This document shows, in pieces, positions 8,677 to 16,400 of a stretch of 64,000 nucleotides of DNA; the first letter of the stretch is position 1, and each line of letters opens with the position of its first letter. The stretch spans positions 1-64,000 of the forward strand of contig JAUWMI010000007.1 of assembly GCA_030613245.1 (NCBI GenBank), read 5' to 3'. The translations under genes and the position numbers were made by a program. The notes under the pieces are model-generated. The model saw only the letters and a program-made list of their open reading frames with translations, was not told the origin of the DNA and did not search any database. Source of the DNA: Candidatus Sumerlaeota bacterium. GTDB lineage: Bacteria > Sumerlaeota > Sumerlaeia > MWCT01 > JAUWMI01.

Positions 8677-10341
8677 TCACTGAAAGGAATGGTAAAAAAG
8701 TATCGGCGCGGATCCTGATTTCGTTTTAGTCCAGCCCAAAAGCCCGCCGAGCACACTCCAAGATGTATCTCCATTCCGACTTCTATGATTAAATAGCAGG
8801 AGATTAATCTCTTTAAAGTGCTCACGTGGAGTCTCCACAGAATGGTAGACCCTGCCAAGAATTCGGATTTCCTTGCTGCCGTCCGCATCGCAGCGGCGCT
8901 CATAAATGCGCCAGAGCGGTTCCCAATTGCGTTCCATTCCAGACGAACTGACGTACCACAAGGGCCAGAGACTGCTTACCGTCCTCTTGCCTTCTTTCGT
9001 AGACCAGTAGTTGAAAAACGGCAGAATGATAAGACGCGAATCCTTGCGACCATCGCTCCACGTCTTAGTCTTATGGATCAAGAGTGGGAAGAGATAGCGG
9101 CGCTCAGAGCTATAGTGCCTTGTCTGGCTGAATTTGTAGTTGTACAGCAACCAGAGGAAGGACGTCTGCTTTTGCTCCGGTGTTGACATCGTGCTAAAGA
9201 GGGGAAAGAGCCGGAGGCTGCGCACGTCTTCTCCCCAGCGGTATTTGAACAGGAACCAGAACAGATTAATTTGCTTGTAGCGACGCTCGAGATCCTCGGT
9301 ACTGGAAAAGATAGGCCACAAGTAGGCATGAGTACGCCGGCTTGGCGACGTTGCTCGTGCATAAAAAGGAAAGACAAAATCCAGGGTGCGATCTTCCTGG
9401 CGAAGCGTGCCGAAGAAAGGCAGGAAGAGATGGTACTTATCGGGTTTCTCGGATTCTCGCTTCATCCGTTTATAGTGTCCAAGGGGCCAGAGGTAGGAAA
9501 TCCTCAGCGACTCTTCGCCACGTTTTCCATAAGCAAAAATTGGCCATGCACGCCATCCAATCGCCTGGGGACCTCGGCTCATACCGAGAAACGGCCAGCA
9601 GATGTTCACAGAGTCAAATTCTTTCCGTCGGGAAGTGGTGAGCAGAGGCCAGAGATAAAATCGCATACGCTCGCGTTGGAGAAAATTTTCAAAACGTCCG
9701 TAGAATGGAAATACTGCAAAAAACGACGAGCGCTCCTGAGTACCAAAGGGAATAGTGATCCTGGCCTGTTTTGCGTGCCAAAAGAAGGGGAACAATATGA
9801 AGTAGCCCTGGCCCGATCCCTGGCTACCAGTAAAAAGAAGTGGGAGCAGCGTCAAGGTTCTACTCTTAAACTCAGGGCTCTGGAAGCGTCGCCAGTTGAA
9901 GAGCGGGAGCACCGTTGCCTGCCGTGTCTCGCGACTTCGATCGCTATCTCGCAAATGCTGGTAATGGCAAAAGGGCCAGAGGAAATCGAATGTTTTTCTT
10001 TGCTGATTTCTATCAGCTTCATAGGAGAAGAGGGGATGGAGGCCGAAGTAGGTTCGCCGGGGCTGGCTCTGGTAGCTTATCAATGGCCAGCAGAGGTCTA
10101 CCTCCAGCGTATCATTTGTTGGGTCTGCTTGCGCGTGGATAAGAGGGAAGAGCGGTAGCACGTGCTCGCGGGCTGGATCGTCGGACGCCCCGCAAGCGGT
10201 GCGGATCAGTCCCAGGAATGCCACAAGGCACAAGCAGACTGAGGGCACGTTTCGGCAGTTAAAGCGCAATTGTGCAGATCGCAAGCTAAGCACCAGCCAT
10301 GAAGGTAGAACGGTCGTAGGAATAAAAAAGCTGAAGGCCAA
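8677..10341 (-). CDS. Tryptophan-proline (WPL/FPF) repeat protein, probably exported
   Basis: A 554-residue protein of unrecognised function. After a hydrophobic N-terminal segment (near CLCLVAFLGLIRTACGAS, a likely signal peptide) the sequence carries about 15-20 copies of a short aromatic motif of the form [LYF]-[WFL]-P-[LF]-[FLIW], such as YLWPL, LLPLL, FPFF, VFPFY, RAWPIF, FLPFF and LFPLF. They are spaced by 15-35 polar, Arg-rich residues, suggesting repeated beta-hairpins. An outer-membrane barrel or solenoid is possible. The start is uncertain: the longest frame uses TTG at 10341, 18 bases after the kinase stop, with a weak AGG upstream. The frame ends in TGA directly after a run of six T, and a neighbouring frame continues with similar character. 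Confidence 0.7.
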   Translation of the reverse strand: MAFSFFIPTTVLPSWLVLSLRSAQLRFNCRNVPSVCLCLVAFLGLIRTACGASDDPAREHVLPLFPLIHAQADPTNDTLEVDLCWPLISYQSQPRRTYFGLHPLFSYEADRNQQRKTFDFLWPFCHYQHLRDSDRSRETRQATVLPLFNWRRFQSPEFKSRTLTLLPLLFTGSQGSGQGYFILFPFFWHAKQARITIPFGTQERSSFFAVFPFYGRFENFLQRERMRFYLWPLLTTSRRKEFDSVNICWPFLGMSRGPQAIGWRAWPIFAYGKRGEESLRISYLWPLGHYKRMKRESEKPDKYHLFLPFFGTLRQEDRTLDFVFPFYARATSPSRRTHAYLWPIFSSTEDLERRYKQINLFWFLFKYRWGEDVRSLRLFPLFSTMSTPEQKQTSFLWLLYNYKFSQTRHYSSERRYLFPLLIHKTKTWSDGRKDSRLIILPFFNYWSTKEGKRTVSSLWPLWYVSSSGMERNWEPLWRIYERRCDADGSKEIRILGRVYHSVETPREHFKEINLLLFNHRSRNGDTSWSVLGGLLGWTKTKSGSAPILFYHSFQ

Positions 10342-10358
10342 AAGGCAAATACCTGGGA

Positions 10359-12041
10359 CTATTCAGGCTGCGTATCTACTCTTTTGCCACCTTCGGGGTA
10401 AAAGGTAATTGTAAACGTCGTCCCCTCTTTTTCCGAAGATTCTACGGTAATCTTTCCACCCATATCGTCAATGAACTTCTTGGTCATTGCCAGCCCGATA
10501 CCGGTTCCGCGCATTCCTTTTGTCGTGAAAAAGGGATAGAAGATCTTGTGAATTAGATCAGAAGGGATGCCCACGCCATTATCGCGAAAGTTGATCACCA
10601 GTGCCTTTTTGGGGGTTAGTTGTGTGCTGATAAAGATTTTGCCCTGCTGATGAGTAATTGCTTCGTAGGAATTCGTAAGGAGATTGAGGAGACACTTCTC
10701 AAGGCCTTTCGCATCTATGAGAAAGGTAGATAGGGAGTCATCGAGATCAAGCTGCATCTCAATGTGCTTTTCTATTAGCTCTTGCTCAAACGTTTTACAG
10801 GTATCGCGAATAAGCGCGTTTATATCGTACGGGGTCTTTTCAATATGGTTGGTACGCGAGTAATCGAGCATGTCCTGAACAAGGTTCGAAATACTGCCAA
10901 TGGCCCGCCTGATGATTCCCCAGCTTTCCTTAACCGTGTCGAACGATCCATTTTCCAGACTGCGGTCCATCAAATGTGAGCCTCCTTTGGAGAGGAGCAA
11001 AATATTCTTTACATTGTGGGCAATGCCCGTGATGGTCTGGCCAATGGCGGCCATGCGCTCGTTGCGCATCATTTCTTGCTGCAGTTTCAGGTAGTTCAGC
11101 CACACTGCAAGTTCATTGGCAAGGCTCGATAGAAACGTTAAATCATCTTCGGTGAAGGCATGGACCGATTCCTTTGTATCAATGTGCAGAACGCCCAGCA
11201 CCTGATCCTTTGCCACCAGGGGGACACACATCGTTGAGCGGATGTCGTGAACCTGGATGCTATCGGAGGCTGAAAAGCGTGGATCACGTTTTGCATCGCG
11301 GCTGAGCACAGCAACCTGCTCATTGTGGCATTTCTCAATTAATGTTCTACTGATGGGAATGCTCTTATCTTCACTTGGAGGGGAGCGGTGTTTCACAACC
11401 ACCGGCTCAAAGTCCCTGTTTGAAATGTCACTTGGCACAAGCATTACGCCTCGGTCTGCTGGCAGCACTTCGAAAACGAGATCCATTACACGTTCCAGCA
11501 TGATTTTCTCATTCGGCACTGTACGCAGCAGGTCACTGAGCTTGTAAAGCGTACCCAATCGCATGCTCGCCTTAAGAAAAGAGGCGCGATCCTGAGCCTT
11601 GGTTGTGGCTTCAAGGAGGTCAACGGTCTGGCTGCTCTCCTTGGTGGTCAGTATCGTGCTGACGCGGTCGTGCTCAGAGGATATCATTTGGATAGTAGTG
11701 TCGCGTTTCTTCTTACGCTCCTCACTGGACTCGTGCGTGTAATGGAACTCAATATTGCCAAAGGAGATGACGTCACCTTCCTCCAATGGTCTGCTCTGAA
11801 TGCGCATGTTGTTGACCAAGGTACCATTACTACTATTGAGATCCGTCAGGATCACCGCGTCTTCATGGTGTTCAATGCGGGCATGTTGGCGCGACATAAC
11901 CATGAAGGATAAGGTAATATCGTTCGCCGCGTGACGCCCGATTGTGACGGTCTTTTTGGTGAGAGGATACACCTGCTCGATATTGGAGTATTCCTTTAAG
12001 GGATAGAGATAAGCGTACGGCTGTGTGTGCTCAGCTGCCAT
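10359..12041 (-). CDS. FHA-GAF sensor histidine kinase
   Basis: A soluble 560-residue kinase with no membrane segment. Domains in order: FHA phosphothreonine-binding domain (about residues 25-105; VTIGRHAANDI, SRQHARI, NSSNGTLVN), GAF domain (about 150-310), a HisKA-like dimerisation helix with the phospho-acceptor in GIAHNVKN, and a HATPase_c domain with N box LLNLLTNSYEAI, G1 RDNGVGI and G2 GTGIGLAM. No receiver domain is attached. The start is the ATG at 12041, which has AAGGA 7 bases upstream; an upstream TTG is less likely. The FHA domain suggests cross-talk with Ser/Thr phosphorylation. The only receiver nearby lacks its acceptor Asp, so the cognate partner is probably elsewhere. Confidence 0.92.
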   Translation of the reverse strand: MAAEHTQPYAYLYPLKEYSNIEQVYPLTKKTVTIGRHAANDITLSFMVMSRQHARIEHHEDAVILTDLNSSNGTLVNNMRIQSRPLEEGDVISFGNIEFHYTHESSEERKKKRDTTIQMISSEHDRVSTILTTKESSQTVDLLEATTKAQDRASFLKASMRLGTLYKLSDLLRTVPNEKIMLERVMDLVFEVLPADRGVMLVPSDISNRDFEPVVVKHRSPPSEDKSIPISRTLIEKCHNEQVAVLSRDAKRDPRFSASDSIQVHDIRSTMCVPLVAKDQVLGVLHIDTKESVHAFTEDDLTFLSSLANELAVWLNYLKLQQEMMRNERMAAIGQTITGIAHNVKNILLLSKGGSHLMDRSLENGSFDTVKESWGIIRRAIGSISNLVQDMLDYSRTNHIEKTPYDINALIRDTCKTFEQELIEKHIEMQLDLDDSLSTFLIDAKGLEKCLLNLLTNSYEAITHQQGKIFISTQLTPKKALVINFRDNGVGIPSDLIHKIFYPFFTTKGMRGTGIGLAMTKKFIDDMGGKITVESSEKEGTTFTITFYPEGGKRVDTQPE

Positions 12042-12418
12042 AGTAGCTTCCTTGTTCAAGTCAAGCCGACTGGGGTAATTATCCCTGCGCCCGTCTTTGC
12101 ATTATGCGTGTGATCACCATGAGGCATTGCCGTAAGCTGTAGAGAAATTTCCCGTGCCTCCTGCATTTATTAAATCAGCAAAAGAAGCAGACAGGCCAGT
12201 GGGCATTGACATGAGTCTGTGCCAGATTCGAAGATTATGTCTTTCTATCAATCCTCATACATCTAAATAAGGACATACTATTCGCTTTCTAAGATTGTCA
12301 ACGAAATTGGCACCTTGCCTTTTGGCTGTCCTATACATGGAAATAGAAGGCTCAGTGCTTTATCACCCTGGCTCTATTCTCCATGGAATCAGAGCACGTG
12401 ATGGACACACTCTGCTGG
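12042..12418. other. Intergenic region between kinase and nucleotidyltransferase
   Basis: This 377-base gap lies between two minus-strand genes. I see no credible coding frame. It contains the candidate promoter at 12272-12301; the rest is unexplained leader sequence. Confidence 0.5.
12272..12301 (-). promoter_or_regulatory. Candidate promoter for the kinase gene
   Basis: On the minus strand TTGACA (12301-12296) is followed after 18 bases by TATGTC (12277-12272). The -35 is perfect but the -10 is weak, and the resulting leader would be about 230 bases. Confidence 0.3.
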
Positions 12419-13144
12419 CTACTTGGATTCCTGAAACAGTTGATTCATACGCGCAATGTCTTGCGGAGTGCCGAGGTCAGCCCAGTAGCCTGTAACAGGA
12501 TAGGCCCGAATATCCGCACGCGCAGAAAGCATAGAGGTGATCGCATCAGCGAGTTCATACTCGCGGCGCGCGGATTTCTTGAGGCGCCGGATGTGCTGAA
12601 ACACAATTGGTGTAAGAATCATACAGCCCGCGCTGTTCCAATGCGTGGTTGATGAACCTTTGCGAGGCTTTTCGACAATCCGCACAATTCGATTCTGAGC
12701 CTTGCAATAGACCGCCCCACCTTGATACGGGTCGTCCATCCAGTTTACTGCAAGAAGGGCATCACACGGAGAGCGCCGGAACTGTGCACACATGCGCGTG
12801 TAGTTTTGTGGTTCACATAAAATGTCGCCGTATGACAAGAAAAATGGTTCGTCATCTATCAATGGCTCGCATAATGCAAGTGCCTTAGCGGTCCCGTTAG
12901 CCCTTTTTTGATGAGCGTACTCTATGGACACGCCAAAAGCCTCACCTAAACCTAGATAGCGCTGAATTTGCAATCCAGGATGGCCTATGACAACAATGAT
13001 CTGTCTGATCCTGGCATTGCGCAAACAGCGAATGATGCGCTCGATAATTGGCTGCCCTCCAACTGGAATGAGCGGTTTGGGGCACTGCGCGTGGAGTGAC
13101 TTAAGCCTTGTGCCTTTTCCTGCTGCGAGGATTATTCCCTTCAT
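12419..13144 (-). CDS. NDP-sugar pyrophosphorylase (nucleotidyltransferase)
   Basis: A 241-residue NTP_transferase-fold enzyme. The N-terminal nucleotide-binding signature is ILAAGKGTRLKSL, followed by CPKPLIPVGG with the sugar-phosphate-contacting Lys. Further conserved pieces are SYGDILCEP (metal-binding Asp region), VEKPRKG and NSAGCMILTP. It would join a sugar-1-phosphate to a nucleoside triphosphate; the exact sugar and base cannot be read from sequence. It lies 57 bases downstream of the GHMP kinase gene on the same strand. The pair resembles kinase plus nucleotidyltransferase couples such as HddA/HddC, which activate a sugar for glycan assembly. That functional link is inference. Confidence 0.88.
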   Translation of the reverse strand: MKGIILAAGKGTRLKSLHAQCPKPLIPVGGQPIIERIIRCLRNARIRQIIVVIGHPGLQIQRYLGLGEAFGVSIEYAHQKRANGTAKALALCEPLIDDEPFFLSYGDILCEPQNYTRMCAQFRRSPCDALLAVNWMDDPYQGGAVYCKAQNRIVRIVEKPRKGSSTTHWNSAGCMILTPIVFQHIRRLKKSARREYELADAITSMLSARADIRAYPVTGYWADLGTPQDIARMNQLFQESK

Positions 13145-13201
13145 AGAGCACCTTTAGTCAGACTGATGTACGCGCCACACATTGCAATTCGAAGCCCTGG
13201 C

Positions 13202-14284
13202 CTATTCAACGTGGTCAACGCGCACCCCAGAATCGAGGCGAATCATGTAGGCTACGCCACCAGCCGCCTCGATGGCCTTGGCCACCGTCTCTTCCTTGCC
13301 TGGGGCGTAGGCGAACATCGTGCCGCCCCCACCTGAACCGTTGATTTTTCCCCCGAACGCACCGGCATGACGGGCCGCTTCTAGCATCCGGTCAATCTTC
13401 GGCGTCGACACGCCAAGGCCCTCGCTGAGCATCTGATGGTGGCGATTTAACAATGTGCCAAGCAGTTCAGGCCGATCTACGCCAGATTCAAGCAGACAGA
13501 GCGCTTCACGGGTTATGTCTCGATTGACAAGATTCGCCCGCAGTTTGGTGGCAAGCCGGGGGGATATCTTGCTCAGGATAGCTTCTGCCTCTTCAAGTGG
13601 CGTCTGGTGCAGGTCAAACGATGTCATACGTCTTTTCACGAGTTGAATGGTTTCGCACACGTCGCCACGCGACCTGCTCAGCACTGAATGCGTGTCCTTT
13701 TTCTCCAGCGAGTCGCCCAGAACAAATCCTGATAGGGTGACAGGAATTGGCATTACAGAAAAAGGAGGCTTAGTTTTCAGAAAAACCAGGTGGCCGTAGC
13801 TCGCGGTGTACTGATCCATCATGCCGCCAGGAGCTTTGAATTCCGTTACCTCTGCATGGTAAGCAGCCATGGCCAGCTCTTGCGGGTCATCTTTAAGAGA
13901 AGAACGGGCCAGCTCAAGCAGAATCTTTACCCAGGCAACGAGAAGCGCGGACGAGCTGGACACCCCTGCTTGAATGGGAATCTGGCTGTGTATTGTGAAT
14001 GTATAGCCCTTCTCAAAGCGAATGCCTTTGCGTTTAAGAACATTCACACCCGCGCGAAAATAATCATCATTGGATTGGTAGGGAAGCGTATCACTCTGAA
14101 GACTGAACGACTGCCGGTCATTAAGGTCGGGCATCTGGATGACGAATTGCTGATCCTGACGTGGGGCAGCCGTAATGGAAATGCGGAGGTTAATTGCAGC
14201 CGATATGACAGGGAGCCCCAGGAAATCCTGATGTTCTCCAAAGAGGCATATACGCCCCGGGGCTGAAACGCACAAGAGGTTCAT
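13202..14284 (-). CDS. GHMP-family sugar kinase
   Basis: A 360-residue kinase of the galacto-/homoserine/mevalonate/phosphomevalonate superfamily. Motif 1 is PGRICLFGEHQDFLG, close to the galactokinase signature GEHTDY; motif 2 is the ATP-binding QAGVSSSSALL; motif 3 is GSGGGGTMFAY near the C-terminus. EFKAPGGMMDQY carries the expected catalytic Asp. It probably phosphorylates a free sugar at C1 or a sugar phosphate, feeding the adjacent nucleotidyltransferase. Galactokinase itself is possible, but Gln replaces Thr in the GEHTDY signature and no other Leloir gene lies nearby. It follows the zinc-ribbon protein gene by 47 bases. Confidence 0.88.
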   Translation of the reverse strand: MNLLCVSAPGRICLFGEHQDFLGLPVISAAINLRISITAAPRQDQQFVIQMPDLNDRQSFSLQSDTLPYQSNDDYFRAGVNVLKRKGIRFEKGYTFTIHSQIPIQAGVSSSSALLVAWVKILLELARSSLKDDPQELAMAAYHAEVTEFKAPGGMMDQYTASYGHLVFLKTKPPFSVMPIPVTLSGFVLGDSLEKKDTHSVLSRSRGDVCETIQLVKRRMTSFDLHQTPLEEAEAILSKISPRLATKLRANLVNRDITREALCLLESGVDRPELLGTLLNRHHQMLSEGLGVSTPKIDRMLEAARHAGAFGGKINGSGGGGTMFAYAPGKEETVAKAIEAAGGVAYMIRLDSGVRVDHVE

Positions 14285-14331
14285 GAGTGGCCGGAAAAAG
14301 CTGGTGATCGCGTGTTGTTAAGATTGTCTAC

Positions 14332-15114
14332 CTAGTCCATGCGGTCCAGGTCCTGTTTGAGTTTATGTTTAGTCTCCTTCAGCGTACGCTCCATAGAACG
14401 AATGATCTTGGTCTGTTCGCTTTGCTCTTCGGCCTTCTGCTGCTGGAGAATGATCTCGTTCAGCGCTTGTTGTTTCTTTTTAATCCCGTGGGATAACGCC
14501 GGGGCTCGACGCCGCGACTTCAATCGATAGAACTCAAAGATCACAGCTGCGAGCATAAAGATTCCGTATCCAACAATGAAGATCAGCGCTGACTTGATCT
14601 CCTGGAATATCACAAACACAATAACACTGTAGAGCAAAAGGAGCAGAAGGAATGGAATGAGAGGAAAGCGAATCTGGCATTTCTCAAGCTCCTTTTTAAG
14701 ATCGTCAATTAAAGCGTTTCCTTTGGCGATCTTGTCCTTGAAAGGACGCAAAAGCACCTCTTTTTCGTGCTGAGCTTGGTTAATCTGGGACTGAAGGTTT
14801 TCAATGGTTCCCTCAGTTTCCTCTGCAAGTTTGCGCTTCATTACATTGCGCTTGCAAACCGGACAAACGATGACGCCGAAGTTTATGGTATTGTGGCACC
14901 ATGGACATCGGCCTGATAGTTTCGCCCCACACGTGCCACAGAATGTTTCATTTTTAAAATTTACGCTTCCGCACTTGGGGCATGCATACCCAATGATGCG
15001 CAGCTGCTTATGCGTGCTCGAATATTCCAAAATCGCATGGCAGTAACGGCACTTCAGCGAGCGCAGCTCGAGAGAAATTTTGCATGACTGGCAATATCTT
15101 GCTTCGTTTATCAT
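14332..15114 (-). CDS. Double zinc-ribbon, coiled-coil membrane protein
   Basis: A 260-residue protein. The first 95 residues hold successive CxxC pairs (CQSC, CRYC, CPKC, CGTC, CPWC, CPVC) that would form about three zinc ribbons of the DZANK type. A charged coiled coil follows (about 97-150), then two adjacent hydrophobic helices (about 152-192; PFLLLLLLYSVIVFVIF and ALIFIVGYGIFMLAAVIF), then a second Lys/Glu-rich coiled coil to the end. Both soluble parts should face the cytoplasm. Proteins of this build are usually scaffolds, and no enzymatic motif is present. It is the first gene after a good promoter at 15213-15240. Confidence 0.85.
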   Translation of the reverse strand: MINEARYCQSCKISLELRSLKCRYCHAILEYSSTHKQLRIIGYACPKCGSVNFKNETFCGTCGAKLSGRCPWCHNTINFGVIVCPVCKRNVMKRKLAEETEGTIENLQSQINQAQHEKEVLLRPFKDKIAKGNALIDDLKKELEKCQIRFPLIPFLLLLLLYSVIVFVIFQEIKSALIFIVGYGIFMLAAVIFEFYRLKSRRRAPALSHGIKKKQQALNEIILQQQKAEEQSEQTKIIRSMERTLKETKHKLKQDLDRMD

Positions 15115-15212
15115 AGAGGCACGTAGAGAAGTAAAAAGAGAAAGATCGTTACATCAACCTGACTGCCAGACGTCGAATTGTCCATGTCTCCCTGGGCAGT
15201 CGATCCAATGGT

Positions 15213-15240
15213 ACTCTATCGCATAGCAGCCAATTGTCAA
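15213..15240 (-). promoter_or_regulatory. Candidate sigma70 promoter for the zinc-ribbon/GHMP kinase operon
   Basis: Minus-strand TTGACA (15240-15235), 16-base spacer, then TAGAGT (15218-15213, four of six matches). It lies about 100 bases before the ATG at 15114. Confidence 0.5.
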
Positions 15241-15382
15241 TAAAGAACAACGTCGGGCTGATAGATACCCTAATCCGTCAACCTCTCAAAAAGCTGGTAA
15301 ATTTAAATAAAGACATTGGTTGTTTCTGCGGTCAAGCGTGTTGTGAGAATCCGGCGTCTATCTAATGGTTCGACATGCAAAA

Positions 15383-15475
15383 AGCCAAAATCCCTTGGCG
15401 GCCTGGGGGGAGAATATCCTAAAACCCTGTCTCGCGCGGAGACGGGGAGCCGCCGGGATCAAATCCCTCGCCGCA
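15383..15475. repeat. Multi-hairpin non-coding element
   Basis: GGCGGC (15397-15402) can pair with GCCGCC (15449-15454). Inside is a stem of CCC-GTCTC (15425-15433) with GAGACGGG (15439-15446). Immediately after is a perfect GGGAT-CAA-ATCCC hairpin (15455-15467). The arrangement resembles extragenic palindromic repeats and superficially a tRNA T-arm, but no tRNA folds. A structured RNA or REP-like mobile sequence are both possible. Confidence 0.4.
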
Positions 15476-15539
15476 TCCTATTGAAATATCATTGACACCC
15501 CGCCCATAACTTTATTAATAATTAAATTCGGGAATTTAA

Positions 15540-15637
15540 GGGACAGACTACGAAACCAGTAAGCTCAAGTTAGCTCATATTCCTTATTGTTACATCCTTG
15601 ATGACGTTTTTATGTTAGGAATTTCCTAGTCTGTCCC
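15540..15637. repeat. 98-bp element bounded by 16-bp inverted repeats
   Basis: GGGACAGACTACGAAA (15540-15555) is the inverted copy, with one mismatch, of the sequence at 15622-15637. The interior has no gene. It has the size and layout of a miniature inverted-repeat element; no transposase is in the window. Confidence 0.5.
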
Positions 15638-15771
15638 CAGAACTACATAACAAAGGTTTGCCCATTATTTCAGAAAGAGATTAACAGGCGTGTTATGCTG
15701 ACAGATTTGCATGATTTGGGTTCTTATACGGATCCATATAATCAGTAGTTGGGCGGAGGTAATACTCGAAT

Positions 15772-16317
15772 ATGAGTCACCAGTTAAATAAACGCCATCT
15801 TCGGAAAGAAGCAGAAAAGGCGGCTAGAGATATTAAGCACGAAATGGATGAGGTTCACGGACCGTATTGGAAAAGCCGCGCTGACCTCGCCCAATTGCTG
15901 ATATCGCTTAGTTCTGTAATCTTGGTGGGTACTATTACGTTTTCAGAATCTCTTCTAGGTTCTGCAACGGGTCAGACAAAGTGCGTTTGGGTTTTGATCG
16001 GAAGTTGGGCATTCTTGCTTCTTTGTCTGGTCTTTGGTATCCTTTGTATTTGGTTCAACGCTATGCTCTTTAGCTTTCATCCGAGATTTATAAACTTAGG
16101 GCCGGAGCTGGAAAAACGGCTCGATTCCCTAGACCCGAAGTCGGAATCCATGGTGCAGGATATGCTCGGTATCGTTGGGGAGATATCTACTCAAGCGCTG
16201 GAGCCTGTTGGCCGAGCTGATAGGTGGTCGTTTCGAGCCTTGGTTGGAGCTTTGCTTACATTCGTGCTAGGTATACTGGCCTTTATAGTGTTTGGCTCAT
16301 TTCAGTTGCTTAAGTAG
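15772..16317 (+). CDS. Three-helix membrane protein of unknown function
   Basis: A 181-residue protein with a charged amphipathic N-terminus (about 1-40), two hydrophobic helices (about 42-62 and 70-105, including SLSSVILVGTITF and AFLLLCLVFGILCIWF), a polar cytoplasmic-looking segment (110-150) and a final helix (about 155-180). The ATG at 15772 has GGAGGT 11 bases upstream. The family is not recognised; the layout recalls 2TM-type effectors beside defence genes, but similarity is only architectural. The gene is tightly bracketed by a GTTGGGC heptamer 18 bases before its start and an attC-like hairpin one base after its stop, and the next gene is a restriction-modification enzyme, so accessory, transferred DNA is likely. 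Confidence 0.75.
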   Translation: MSHQLNKRHLRKEAEKAARDIKHEMDEVHGPYWKSRADLAQLLISLSSVILVGTITFSESLLGSATGQTKCVWVLIGSWAFLLLCLVFGILCIWFNAMLFSFHPRFINLGPELEKRLDSLDPKSESMVQDMLGIVGEISTQALEPVGRADRWSFRALVGALLTFVLGILAFIVFGSFQLLK

Positions 16318-16318
16318 C

Positions 16319-16369
16319 GCCTAACACGGTGCTAAATCTGCACGTGTAAAAACTGCACGCCGGTTAGCT
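16319..16369 (+). other. attC-like imperfect hairpin after the membrane-protein gene
   Basis: GCCTAAC (16319-16325) and GTTAGCT (16363-16369) fit the outer R'' (RYYYAAC) and R' (GTTRRRY) boxes of integron attC sites. Next to them CGG/CCG and TGC/GCA also pair, leaving small bulges as in attC folds. The site starts one base after the stop codon, its usual place in a gene cassette. At 51 bases it is slightly short, and R'' and R' are complementary only over GTTAG. No integron integrase is in the window. Confidence 0.35.
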
Positions 16370-16400
16370 TGGTAGTTACGATGCTGAAGGAATACCAATC

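Larger units (their letters stand above)
15115..15771. other. Repeat-rich intergenic region at the island's left edge
   Basis: This 657-base stretch has no coding frame that I can support. It holds the promoter at 15213-15240, a multi-hairpin element at 15383-15475 and an inverted-repeat element at 15540-15637. It ends with a GTTGGGC heptamer (15748-15754) 18 bases before the next gene. Confidence 0.6.

Noticed and set aside
9271-10158. Plus-strand open frame of 295 codons
   Set aside because: It lies wholly opposite the W-P repeat gene, has no family motif, and its composition reflects the complementary strand of Arg/Pro-rich repeats.
15421-15475. A tRNA or selC-like gene
   Set aside because: A T-arm-like hairpin and a variable-arm-like stem are present, but no acceptor or anticodon arms can be formed.
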